Shown here: in pieces, positions 6,690 through 14,157 of the stretch
How the letters are laid out: every line of letters begins with the position of its first letter
Numbering within the stretch: position 1 is the stretch's first letter
From: Actinomycetota bacterium
GTDB lineage: Bacteria; Actinomycetota; Actinomycetes; Nanopelagicales; Nanopelagicaceae
DNA: 14,275 nt
Assembly (NCBI GenBank): GCA_009700155.1
Contig: WLMP01000013.1
Location: forward strand, 1 to 14,275
Reading direction: 5' to 3'
The notes under the pieces: model-generated
Database searches by the model: none
Told to the model about the DNA's origin: nothing
What the model saw: the letters and a program-made list of their open reading frames with translations, nothing else
Translations under genes and position numbers: made by a program

Positions 6690-6702
6690 CCTTTCGGATG
6701 AT
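6685..6702. repeat. Dyad symmetry over the CpaB-like start and -10 region
   Basis: Arms ATCATCC (6685-6691) and GGATGAT (6696-6702) are exact reverse complements around TTTC. Read on the minus strand the loop is GAAA closed by C-G, a GNRA tetraloop. It covers the ATG at 6689 and part of the TATCAT hexamer (6698-6703), so it may be an operator, or a translation-blocking hairpin if transcription starts further upstream. Confidence 0.55.
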
Positions 6703-6703
6703 A
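6698..6703 (-). promoter_or_regulatory. Candidate -10 TATCAT for the CpaB/CpaE-like unit
   Basis: Minus-strand TATCAT fits TANNNT and ends 8 bases before the ATG at 6689, predicting a leader of zero to two bases. It overlaps the dyad at 6685-6702. No clear -35 was seen. Confidence 0.35.
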
Positions 6704-6735
6704 TGACTTAAATTATTGATAGCCAGAATAGGGAT

Positions 6736-7170
6736 ATGACAATTACCCTACCTAAACTAGAAGAGAAAACAGCAAAAAAACTTTATCTAACCCCAAGTAC
6801 AGATCAAGATTTTGGCCAAGAGTGGTCGCATCCTAAATTTTCATCCCTGCCTTCGCATCTTTCAGATCTGCCTGATGTATCTATCTGGTGCAAAAGTTTT
6901 GTGATCACGGTTATTGAAATTTGGGCTGGTAAAAGGCCCATTTCTCAAATTTCAGGAAATAGCCATCGCATAGTCTGTCGCCGAGTTAATTATTATTCAA
7001 ATAAACTTCAGGGCATTTGTAGAATTAGAAAAATTTATATCAGCCAGCCAATTGAAGGCGTCCTAGAAGTTTTAGTTACTATTCTCATTGGTGAGAGAGT
7101 TAGATCTCTTACTTTAAGATTTGAAGGAATTGATAAGAGATGGATTTGTACGCAATTACAACTAGTTTAA
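6736..7170 (+). CDS. DUF6459-like actinobacterial protein of unknown function
   Basis: A 144-residue protein with no signal peptide or membrane segment. After a polar N-terminal third it has a helix ending [14 protein letters not shown] (about 61-74), then [20 protein letters not shown] and [25 protein letters not shown]. The helix with GxRP-xxQ followed by a strand that carries a hydrophobic RVRxLxLRxEG...RWxxTxLQ ending is the pattern I recall for the actinobacterial DUF6459 family encoded near secA. No biochemical function is known to me. It is divergent from the CpaB-like gene and convergent with secA, overlapping it by 4 bp (TTAA). The upstream TAAATT (6709-6714) is a possible -10. The AGGGA just before the ATG is too close to be a standard ribosome site, so the start is only moderately supported. 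Confidence 0.65.
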   Translation: MTITLPKLEEKTAKKLYLTPSTDQDFGQEWSHPKFSSLPSHLSDLPDVSIWCKSFVITVIEIWAGKRPISQISGNSHRIVCRRVNYYSNKLQGICRIRKIYISQPIEGVLEVLVTILIGERVRSLTLRFEGIDKRWICTQLQLV

Positions 7171-9827
7171 GACTCACCATGACATCTTTTATATTTCTTA
7201 CCAGAACCACAAGGACATGGTGCATTCTTTGAAGTTGCACCAGCAGAAGAAGTTTCAATCTCAGCTGCTGAATACTGCAGATCATTAACAGGTGCAGGTG
7301 TGGGGGTTAATCCCTTTGCTCCAACTTGATCTCCTTCAACTTGAACTTCAGCGCTAAATAAGTAACCAACTAGCTCTTCTTTAACTGCATCCATCATTGC
7401 TGAAAACAGGTCATAACCCTCTCGTTGGTATTCGACCAATGGATCACGCTGTGCCATAGCTCGTAAACCAATTCCCTCTTGCAAATAATCCATCTCATAT
7501 AAGTGCTCACGCCACTTTCTATCTAATACTGAAAGTAGAATTTTTCGTTCTAGCTCTCTCATGACAGTAGAAGTTAGCTCAGTCTCACGCCTGTCATAAG
7601 CATTTTTTGCATCGGTTAGCACACGATCTAAAATAAATTCTGAATCTAGTGCTCCAACTTCTCCAACCTCACTTACTAAATCTTCAACTGTAATTGAAAT
7701 TGGGTATAAAGATTTTAATGCCGTCCATAATGTATTTAAGTCCCAATTCTCAGCCACACCACTATTGGTTGCTGAATTTACATATGCGGTTATTGTCTCG
7801 GTTAAGAAATCATTTGTTAAGTCTTTAATATCAGCACCTTCAAGGACTTCGCGGCGTTCTGAATAAACCACAGTTCTTTGCTTATTCATCACATCGTCAT
7901 ACTTCAATACATTTTTACGCATTTCAAAATTCAAAGATTCCACCTGAGTTTGGGCAGACTTTATGGCATTACTTACAATCTTTGACTCTAATGGAGTTTC
8001 TTCTGGCATTCCGGCTGCCCCTAAGAAACGTTCTACTAAGCCAGAGTTAAATCGTTTCATTAGTTCATCTTGAAGTGAAAGATAAAATCGAGATTCACCG
8101 GGATCACCTTGACGTCCAGAACGGCCTCTAAGCTGATTATCAATTCTTCGTGACTCATGTCGCTCGGTTCCTAGAACATATAAGCCGCCTAAGGCAACAA
8201 CCTTTTCATGTTCTTGTTCAACTGCAGATTTTTGTTTAGCAATTTCTCCTGGCCAAGCTTTTTCGTACTCTTCTGGGGTATCAACTGGACTTAAACCTTT
8301 TGCTTGCAATTCAAAATCAGCCATAAATTCTGGGTTACCGCCCAGCATAATGTCAGTTCCTCTACCAGCCATATTGGTAGCAACTGTTACTGCACCAACA
8401 CTTCCTGCTCTAGCAATAATGGCAGCCTCGCGTTCATGTTGTTTTGCATTCAAAACTTCATGCGGAATACCTTTTCGTTTCAACATTCCAGATAATTCTT
8501 CAGATTTTTCTACACTTACAGTTCCAACAAGAACTGGTTGTCCTTTTTTATGTCTGTTTGAAATATCTTCAGCAACAGCTGTAAATTTTCCTACCTCTGA
8601 CTTATAAATTAAATCTGATTGGTCAATTCTTTGCATACTCTTATTGGTTGGTATAGGTATTACACCTAGCTTATAGATTTGCATAAACTCAGAGGCCTCA
8701 GTCATTGCTGTACCGGTCATGCCGCTTAATTTGTTATATAGCCTGAAATAATTCTGCAGCGTAATTGTTGCAAGAGTCTGATTCTCATCCTGGATCTCAA
8801 TTTTTTCTTTTGCTTCTAAAGCCTGGTGTAGTCCTTCACTATATCTACGCCCGGCCAACATGCGCCCAGTGTGTTCATCGACAATTAATAGCTCGCCATT
8901 CATAACTACATAGTCTTTATCTCGCTTAAACAATTCCTTTGCTTTTATTGCATTGTTTAAATAGCCAATCATTGGAGTATTTGCAGCTTCATACAAATTC
9001 TCAATCTTTAAGGCTTCCTCAACTCTAGTAACACCCTCATCTAAAATTCCAACAGTTCGCTTCTTATTATCAACCTCATAGTGAACATCCCGTGATAATC
9101 GTGCAACTAAATTAGCAAACTCCACATACCACTTAGTGGGTTTATCTGCAGGGCCGGAAATTATGAGAGGAGTTCTTGCTTCATCGATTAAAATTGAGTC
9201 TACCTCGTCAACAATTGCGAAGTTATGTTCACGTTGCACGCAATCAGAAAGCGTCCAAGCCATGTTATCTCTTAAATAATCAAACCCGAATTCATTATTA
9301 GTTCCATAAGTAATATCTGCTGAATAAGCTTCGCGCCGCTCACTTGGCGACATTCTAGAAAGAATTACGCCAACTCTTAATCCTAAAAATCTATGGACAC
9401 GGCCCATCCACTCGCTATCGCGCTCTGCCAAGTAATCATTAACGGTTACAACATGCACACCTTTACCAGATAAGGCGTTTAAATATGCTGGTAATGTTGA
9501 AACTAAAGTTTTACCTTCACCTGTTTTCATTTCGGCAATATTTCCTTTGTGTAATGCCGCACCACCCATTAACTGAACATCGTAATGTCTTTGTCCTAAT
9601 GTCCGCTTTGCTGCTTCGCGCACAACAGCAAATGCTTCTGGAAGAAGTGAATCTAAACTTTCACCTTTATTAACTCTTTCTTTAAACTCATCAGTTTTAC
9701 CTCTCAGCGCTGAATCATCCAGGGCAGAGATACTGCTTTCAAATTTATTTACCTGTTGAGCAATTTTCTCAAGCTCGCGAACAGCCCTACCCTCACCAGC
9801 ACGCAAGAGTTTGTCTAATAAACCCAC
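7167..9827 (-). CDS. secA: Preprotein translocase motor ATPase SecA
   Basis: The ATPase that drives unfolded preproteins through SecYEG at the membrane. The 886-residue sequence has all expected parts: Walker A TGEGKT (102-107), [15 protein letters not shown] in nucleotide-binding domain 1, the Walker B DEVD box (207-210, in [15 protein letters not shown]), the [14 protein letters not shown] and [12 protein letters not shown] motifs of domain 2, the scaffold/wing helices, and a C-terminal zinc site [13 protein letters not shown] (C871, C873, C882, H883). The start is GTG (9825-9827) with GGAGG (9833-9837) five bases upstream, a clear Shine-Dalgarno. The 48-bp gap to comF holds no hpf-like gene, which sits between comF and secA in mycobacteria. 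It is the housekeeping SecA1 type by length and zinc tail. Confidence 0.98.
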   Translation of the reverse strand: MGLLDKLLRAGEGRAVRELEKIAQQVNKFESSISALDDSALRGKTDEFKERVNKGESLDSLLPEAFAVVREAAKRTLGQRHYDVQLMGGAALHKGNIAEMKTGEGKTLVSTLPAYLNALSGKGVHVVTVNDYLAERDSEWMGRVHRFLGLRVGVILSRMSPSERREAYSADITYGTNNEFGFDYLRDNMAWTLSDCVQREHNFAIVDEVDSILIDEARTPLIISGPADKPTKWYVEFANLVARLSRDVHYEVDNKKRTVGILDEGVTRVEEALKIENLYEAANTPMIGYLNNAIKAKELFKRDKDYVVMNGELLIVDEHTGRMLAGRRYSEGLHQALEAKEKIEIQDENQTLATITLQNYFRLYNKLSGMTGTAMTEASEFMQIYKLGVIPIPTNKSMQRIDQSDLIYKSEVGKFTAVAEDISNRHKKGQPVLVGTVSVEKSEELSGMLKRKGIPHEVLNAKQHEREAAIIARAGSVGAVTVATNMAGRGTDIMLGGNPEFMADFELQAKGLSPVDTPEEYEKAWPGEIAKQKSAVEQEHEKVVALGGLYVLGTERHESRRIDNQLRGRSGRQGDPGESRFYLSLQDELMKRFNSGLVERFLGAAGMPEETPLESKIVSNAIKSAQTQVESLNFEMRKNVLKYDDVMNKQRTVVYSERREVLEGADIKDLTNDFLTETITAYVNSATNSGVAENWDLNTLWTALKSLYPISITVEDLVSEVGEVGALDSEFILDRVLTDAKNAYDRRETELTSTVMRELERKILLSVLDRKWREHLYEMDYLQEGIGLRAMAQRDPLVEYQREGYDLFSAMMDAVKEELVGYLFSAEVQVEGDQVGAKGLTPTPAPVNDLQYSAAEIETSSAGATSKNAPCPCGSGKKYKRCHGES

Positions 9828-9832
9828 AAAAC

Positions 9833-9837
9833 CCTCC
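9833..9837 (-). promoter_or_regulatory. Shine-Dalgarno GGAGG deciding the secA GTG start
   Basis: GGAGG on the minus strand, five bases from the GTG at 9827. It fixes a non-ATG start for secA. Confidence 0.8.
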
Positions 9838-9875
9838 GCTGTTTCTACTTGTAATTTGATTGGGTGTTAAGTGGC

Positions 9876-10547
9876 TTATCGTATTAGAGAATTCCGCCCG
9901 ACTGCACACGCTGTAACAACCCCCTGAATGGTGATTTTGGCTTCAGATAAGGCTCTTATGGCCTCAGAGATCGAGCTACCCGTAGTTATTAGATCATCCA
10001 CCAGAATACAAGCGCCATTGTCTAGGGATCGGTCTTTAAGACTGTAAGCATTCTCTAAGTTATGCAATCGCTCTACCCTATTTAATTTAGATTGATCTCT
10101 AACTTTTCTTACCTGAGTAAGAATGGGGGTATTAAATGCAGTAATTGAATTAGATCCTAATCGATCGATAATTTCAATACATATCTCATTTATATGATCC
10201 CGACCTCGCCTCATTATTGATTTTCTAGAAGAAGGAATTGTCACAATGTTAATCGGATTAATCAATTTCTGTTCAGAAACAAGTAATTTTATTGAAGTAA
10301 ATATCGCCTTAGATATTAACTCTCTTGCTGCATTATTTGAACCCTCTTTTGCCAATAAAATTAATTTTGAGGATTGATCATCGTAATCTCTCATATAGTA
10401 CAGATTTAAGCCATTTAATTTATCTTTGTTTGGTAATCCTAACCAAGGTAACTGACACTTTAAACATACTTCAAATCCACTTTTAGCACATATAACACAG
10501 AATTTTGGAAAGACTAATTCTTTTAAGCTAGTAATTGTTTTATGCAT
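9876..10547 (-). CDS. comF: ComF-family phosphoribosyltransferase-like protein
   Basis: A 223-residue ComF-family protein. The N terminus has a zinc-finger-like CVIC...CLKC arrangement (C17, C20, C28, C31). The body is a type I phosphoribosyltransferase fold with the PRPP-binding motif ILVDDLITTGSS (about 181-192). RRGRDHINEI and QSKLNRVERLHNLENAY are the usual ComF central motifs. ComF is needed for DNA uptake in naturally competent bacteria, probably acting on the cytosolic side, but the gene is widespread in non-competent actinobacteria. It sits between mtrB and secA as in mycobacteria. The ATG at 10547 has TATAAA at -11 to -6 and no Shine-Dalgarno, so a leaderless or near-leaderless transcript is likely. 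Confidence 0.88.
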   Translation of the reverse strand: MHKTITSLKELVFPKFCVICAKSGFEVCLKCQLPWLGLPNKDKLNGLNLYYMRDYDDQSSKLILLAKEGSNNAARELISKAIFTSIKLLVSEQKLINPINIVTIPSSRKSIMRRGRDHINEICIEIIDRLGSNSITAFNTPILTQVRKVRDQSKLNRVERLHNLENAYSLKDRSLDNGACILVDDLITTGSSISEAIRALSEAKITIQGVVTACAVGRNSLIR

Positions 10548-10552
10548 ATTAC

Positions 10553-10558
10553 TTTATA
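10553..10558 (-). promoter_or_regulatory. Candidate -10 TATAAA for comF
   Basis: Minus-strand TATAAA lies five bases before the comF ATG. An overlapping alternative, TATGCT (10558-10563), would give a leader of about four bases. The 43-bp mtrB-comF gap is very AT-rich, so chance matches are likely. Confidence 0.3.
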
Positions 10559-10590
10559 GCATAAAAAATAATTAAACATTTTTACGTTGT

Positions 10591-12162
10591 TTAAATCAAA
10601 TCTCCTGGAATTACATCAATCGGAAATGTTTGGACTGCTGTGCCATGGCGTTTTGGGAGGGTAAGTACAAAGTGTGCACCATTATTCTTTTGTCCCCAAG
10701 CTAATAAGTGTCCTTGGTGGAGCTTTGCATCTTCAAGAGCAATTGAAAGTCCAAGACCAGTTCCACCACTACTCCTTGCTCGAGATGGATCGGATCTCCA
10801 AAATCTATCAAATAGATGAATACTTTCTTCTTGGGTAAACCCTAATCCGTAATCTCTAACACCAACAGAAACTTCATCTTCACTGTCAGTAACTGTTACC
10901 TGAACATTCTTTCCTTCGCTATGATCAAATGCATTAGTAATTAAGTTTCGTAAAATTCTTTCAACTCTGCGTGGATCCCCCTCAATAAACATAGGCTCAC
11001 TCTTGAAGACAACTTCAAATAGCTGGGATTTGCTTGGGTGTAGATAGTCCACTGTTTTTCTAACTAGATTACAAATATCAAAGCTTTCTATGCTTAATGC
11101 TGCTGCTTCAGCATCAAATCTACTAACTTCAAGTAAGTCTGATAGAAGAAGTTCGAATCTATCGATCTGATTAATTAACAGCTCACTGCTTCTTGCAACG
11201 CTAGATTCAAATTCGTTTTTCTGCTGATAAATGACCTCTGCGGCCATTCTAATTGTGGTTAGCGGTGTGCGTAACTCGTGTGAAACATCAGATACGAATC
11301 TCTGCTGAAGTCTTGATAAATTCTTTAATCTATAAATTTGCTGTTGGATTGAAACTGCCATTTCATTAAAAGAATTTCCAAGACTAGCTAATTCGTCTTG
11401 GCTTGATACAGCCATACGAACTGTTAAGTCCCCATTCGTGAATTTCTCAGCAACATCTGCTGCTTCTTTGACAGGTGAAACAGCTTGTCTAATTACAAAC
11501 TGAGTACTTAGGCCAATTAGTAGCACAATCAAAAGCCCGGTAAAAAATAATATCCAAGTTATATAAGTAATACTCGCATACTGAGCGTTCAAATTGAACA
11601 CATAATATATTTCATAAACTCCTGATCTAGGAATATCTAGCTTTCCACCAATTATAAAACCTGGAAATTCTCTTCCATCTGAATATTTAACAGTAACTTG
11701 TTGCTCTAATATATTTTCACTTTCTCTTACCTTCTTGCGAAAATCTCCCGAAATTGTTTCTAATTCAAAGAGTTTTGGCACAGTCTGATACCGATTTAAA
11801 TTTTTGTTTGATTTTGAAACAGCCATTATCACCGTTTCACGGCCAGATAGCGAACCATCTTCTCTGCTTGAGGAGATAAAATCTTGGACAACTTTATTCA
11901 ACTCAGCATCATTCTGAAGTCCTGCACTTTTGATTCGGCTTTGAGCCAAATTCCAAGTATTTTGTGTTTCTACTTTAGATATATCAATTTTTTCATTTAT
12001 AAAAGTTGACGATACTTGATTATAAACAATAGTGCCTACAATTAATACGATAATAAAAGCAAAAAGTGTATTTGTAAGCAGTACTTTAAGGCTAAGTGAT
12101 TGTTTTATCTTAACCCAACTCTTGAACACCTTAGTTTTTTCCAACTCCTGCTTTGTAACCAA
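10591..12162 (-). CDS. mtrB: MtrB sensor histidine kinase
   Basis: The membrane sensor kinase of the MtrAB system, which in actinobacteria controls cell-wall hydrolases, division and osmotic responses. 523 residues from the outermost start: TM1 about 26-47, extracytoplasmic domain about 50-198, TM2 about 200-224, HAMP (AVSPVKEAADVAEKF onward), dimerisation helix FVSDVSHELRTPLTT with H295, N box RNLITNAFDHS (405-415), G1 DYGLGF (437-442), F box FDRFW and G2 GGTGLGLS (466-473). The start is uncertain: TTG at 12162 overlaps mtrA by 32 bp with GAGGAG touching it, TTG at 12144 is similar, and GTG at 12129 lies one base after the mtrA stop. All precede TM1. Unlike mycobacteria, no lpqB follows. Confidence 0.93.
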   Translation of the reverse strand: MVTKQELEKTKVFKSWVKIKQSLSLKVLLTNTLFAFIIVLIVGTIVYNQVSSTFINEKIDISKVETQNTWNLAQSRIKSAGLQNDAELNKVVQDFISSSREDGSLSGRETVIMAVSKSNKNLNRYQTVPKLFELETISGDFRKKVRESENILEQQVTVKYSDGREFPGFIIGGKLDIPRSGVYEIYYVFNLNAQYASITYITWILFFTGLLIVLLIGLSTQFVIRQAVSPVKEAADVAEKFTNGDLTVRMAVSSQDELASLGNSFNEMAVSIQQQIYRLKNLSRLQQRFVSDVSHELRTPLTTIRMAAEVIYQQKNEFESSVARSSELLINQIDRFELLLSDLLEVSRFDAEAAALSIESFDICNLVRKTVDYLHPSKSQLFEVVFKSEPMFIEGDPRRVERILRNLITNAFDHSEGKNVQVTVTDSEDEVSVGVRDYGLGFTQEESIHLFDRFWRSDPSRARSSGGTGLGLSIALEDAKLHQGHLLAWGQKNNGAHFVLTLPKRHGTAVQTFPIDVIPGDLI

Positions 12163-12805
12163 CTCCTCTTACTGTAAGAACATGCTTAGGGTCGTCCGCA
12201 TCGACTTCGATCTTTGATCTAAGTCTTTGAACATGCACATTCACGAGCCTCGTATCGGCTGCGTGCTGATAGCCCCAAACTTCACTAAGTAAAGCTTCTC
12301 TTGTAAAAACTCGGCCTGGCTCTTTAGCTAAGGCGACTAAAAGATCAAACTCAAGCCTAGTTAATGGAATTTCTTTTTTATTTTTTATAACTTTATGTTC
12401 CATTTGATCAATAATTAGATCACCAATAGCTAATGACCCAACTCGACCAACTCGTCTTAGTCTTGTATTAATTCTTGCAACTAACTCTTGAGGTTTGAAT
12501 GGTTTAACCATGTAATCATCTGCGCCTGCTTCAAGCCCAAGTACTACATCTTGGGTATCACCTTTAGCCGTTAACATCACGATCGGTACCATTGAAGTTT
12601 CTCTAATTATTTTGCAAACCTCAACGCCATCAATCCCAGGCAACATAACATCAAGTAGTACTAGATCTGGAGTACGTTTGTTAAAAGCATTCATTACATT
12701 ATCGCCTCGATTAACAAGGTCAACCTCCATGCCAGCACCTGTTAAAACAATGCTTAGCATCTCGGCTAAGTCCTGGTCATCGTCAACGACCATGACTAAT
12801 GGCAT
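12131..12805 (-). CDS. mtrA: MtrA response regulator (OmpR/PhoB family)
   Basis: The DNA-binding partner of MtrB, essential in mycobacteria. 224 residues: the receiver domain (about 1-115) has acidic residues DDD (8-10), phosphoacceptor D52 in LVLLDVMLPG, T79 and K101 (in VKPF). The winged-helix domain (about 128-220) has RLEFDLLVALAKEPGRVFTREALLSEVWG and the recognition region RLVNVHVQRLRSKIE, ending in GVGYKAG. The ATG (12803-12805) directly follows the sahH TAA with no intervening base, and has neither a Shine-Dalgarno nor a -10 hexamer at the usual distances. Expression therefore looks coupled to sahH, unless a promoter lies inside sahH. In mycobacteria tmk lies between sahH and mtrA; it is absent here. 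Confidence 0.97.
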   Translation of the reverse strand: MPLVMVVDDDQDLAEMLSIVLTGAGMEVDLVNRGDNVMNAFNKRTPDLVLLDVMLPGIDGVEVCKIIRETSMVPIVMLTAKGDTQDVVLGLEAGADDYMVKPFKPQELVARINTRLRRVGRVGSLAIGDLIIDQMEHKVIKNKKEIPLTRLEFDLLVALAKEPGRVFTREALLSEVWGYQHAADTRLVNVHVQRLRSKIEVDADDPKHVLTVRGVGYKAGVGKN

Positions 12806-14083
12806 TTATGAACCGTGTTCCCAGGAGTTTAAATAAAGTTCTTGGGCAGGAGTTAACACATCTAGTGATGAGCCCATACTCTCCAACTTTAACCTTGCTA
12901 CATCTTTATCAATTGAAGATGGCACATCATGTAATCCTGCTGGTAAGTCTTTACCAGATTTAAGCAGCCACTCTGCTGTAAGTGCTTGATCTGAGAATGA
13001 CATATCCATTACAGATGCTGGGTGTCCTTCAGCTGCACCAAGATTTGCCAATCTGCCCTCAGCAATAAGCAAAATACGTCGGCCATCTGCCATTACGTAT
13101 TCATCAGTTTGATGGCGCATTTTTGGATTCTTTTGCTTTGCATTCTTTTCAAGCCAGGCAACATCGATTTCAATATCAAAATGTCCAGAATTTGCCAAGA
13201 TTGAGCCATCTTTCATTTGCTTAAAATGTTCATCTCGTAATACATCTCGATTACCAGTGACAGTTATAAAGATCTCGCCAATAGCTGCGGCCTTTGTCAT
13301 AGGCATAACTCTAAAACCTTGCATCAGTGCATCTAAAGCCTTTGTAGGATCAATTTCGGTAACAATTACCTCTGCCCCTAAACCTTTTGCTCTTTCAGCA
13401 ACTCCCTTTCCACAGTAACCAAATCCTGCAACTACAACAACTTTACCTGCAACTAATGTATTGGTCGCACGAAAAATTGCATCAAATGTTGATTGTCCTG
13501 TGCCATATCTATTATCAAACATATGCTTAGTATCTGTATCGTTAACAGCAATCATTGGGAACTTTAAAGCACCATCTTTTGCCATCTGACTTAATCTAAT
13601 TACGCCAGTTGTAGTTTCTTCACATCCAGCTAGTACGCCATCAATTAATTCAGTTCGAGAAGTATGAATTACGTTAACTAAATCGCAACCATCATCAAAA
13701 ACTAATTGCGGCTTTATGTCTAAAGCAGAGTTTATATGTGAATAAAAGCCATCACGATCAATTGCGTTTTTGGCAAAAACAGAGATTCCATATTCATGAA
13801 CTAACGCAGCAGCAGTTTCATCTTGTGTTGATAATGGATTTGATGCACATAGTGCAATCTCTGCTCCACCTGCTTTTAGGGCCAACATTAAATTTGCGGT
13901 CTCTGTAGTCACGTGCATACATGCAGCAATTCTTACTCCATTAAATGGCTTTTCTTTAGTAAACCTATCCTTAATTTGTGAAAGTACCGGCATATTTCTT
14001 GCTGCCCATTCAATACGCTTTTTACCTTCAGGGGCTAAAGCAGCATTAGCGATGTCACTATTAACGCCAGTTGCTGTATTCAT
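12806..14083 (-). CDS. ahcY: Adenosylhomocysteinase (S-adenosyl-L-homocysteine hydrolase), short Thermotoga/archaeal-like type
   Basis: Hydrolyses S-adenosylhomocysteine to adenosine and homocysteine, clearing the inhibitor of methyltransferases and feeding the methionine cycle. 425 residues. Substrate and NAD motifs are CMHVTTETA (55-63), FDDGCDL (129-135), EETTTGV (155-161), NDTDTKHMFDNRYGTGQS (181-198), Rossmann glycine run GFGYCGKG (220-227) and VTEIDP. The GTGQS ending, the missing insertion and a C terminus of LTPAQELYLNSW instead of the KPDHYRY tail mark the short class known from Thermotoga and archaea, not the roughly 495-residue mycobacterial class. AGGAG (14089-14093) five bases upstream supports the ATG. 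The gene ends flush with mtrA (TAA|ATG). Also called sahH. Confidence 0.95.
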   Translation of the reverse strand: MNTATGVNSDIANAALAPEGKKRIEWAARNMPVLSQIKDRFTKEKPFNGVRIAACMHVTTETANLMLALKAGGAEIALCASNPLSTQDETAAALVHEYGISVFAKNAIDRDGFYSHINSALDIKPQLVFDDGCDLVNVIHTSRTELIDGVLAGCEETTTGVIRLSQMAKDGALKFPMIAVNDTDTKHMFDNRYGTGQSTFDAIFRATNTLVAGKVVVVAGFGYCGKGVAERAKGLGAEVIVTEIDPTKALDALMQGFRVMPMTKAAAIGEIFITVTGNRDVLRDEHFKQMKDGSILANSGHFDIEIDVAWLEKNAKQKNPKMRHQTDEYVMADGRRILLIAEGRLANLGAAEGHPASVMDMSFSDQALTAEWLLKSGKDLPAGLHDVPSSIDKDVARLKLESMGSSLDVLTPAQELYLNSWEHGS

Positions 14084-14157
14084 AAACTCTCCTATTAATG
14101 ATTAGGTTCTCGAAATAATTGTTAGGGGGTAAAGATACCCTGCTTGCCCTGCATTTA
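14084..14157 (-). promoter_or_regulatory. sahH (ahcY) leader/promoter region
   Basis: A 74-bp gap between the manB stop and the sahH start. It holds a 5-bp hairpin GGGTA/TACCC (14127-14140), a direct repeat of CCCTGC with TTG between copies on the plus strand (14138-14152), and AGGAG at 14089-14093. CCTAAT and AATAGG (minus strand) can pair imperfectly over the start of the ribosome site. TATCTT (minus, 14132-14137) is a possible -10. It is too short to match what I know of an SAH riboswitch. Confidence 0.4.

Noticed and set aside
8304..8607. Two overlapping plus-strand ORFs within secA
   Set aside because: Antisense shadows of the secA domain 2 coding region; Ser/Thr/Cys-rich with no motif.
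14084..14157. SAH riboswitch upstream of sahH
   Set aside because: The gap is 74 bp and I cannot match the conserved SAH riboswitch core; the small hairpin alone is not enough.
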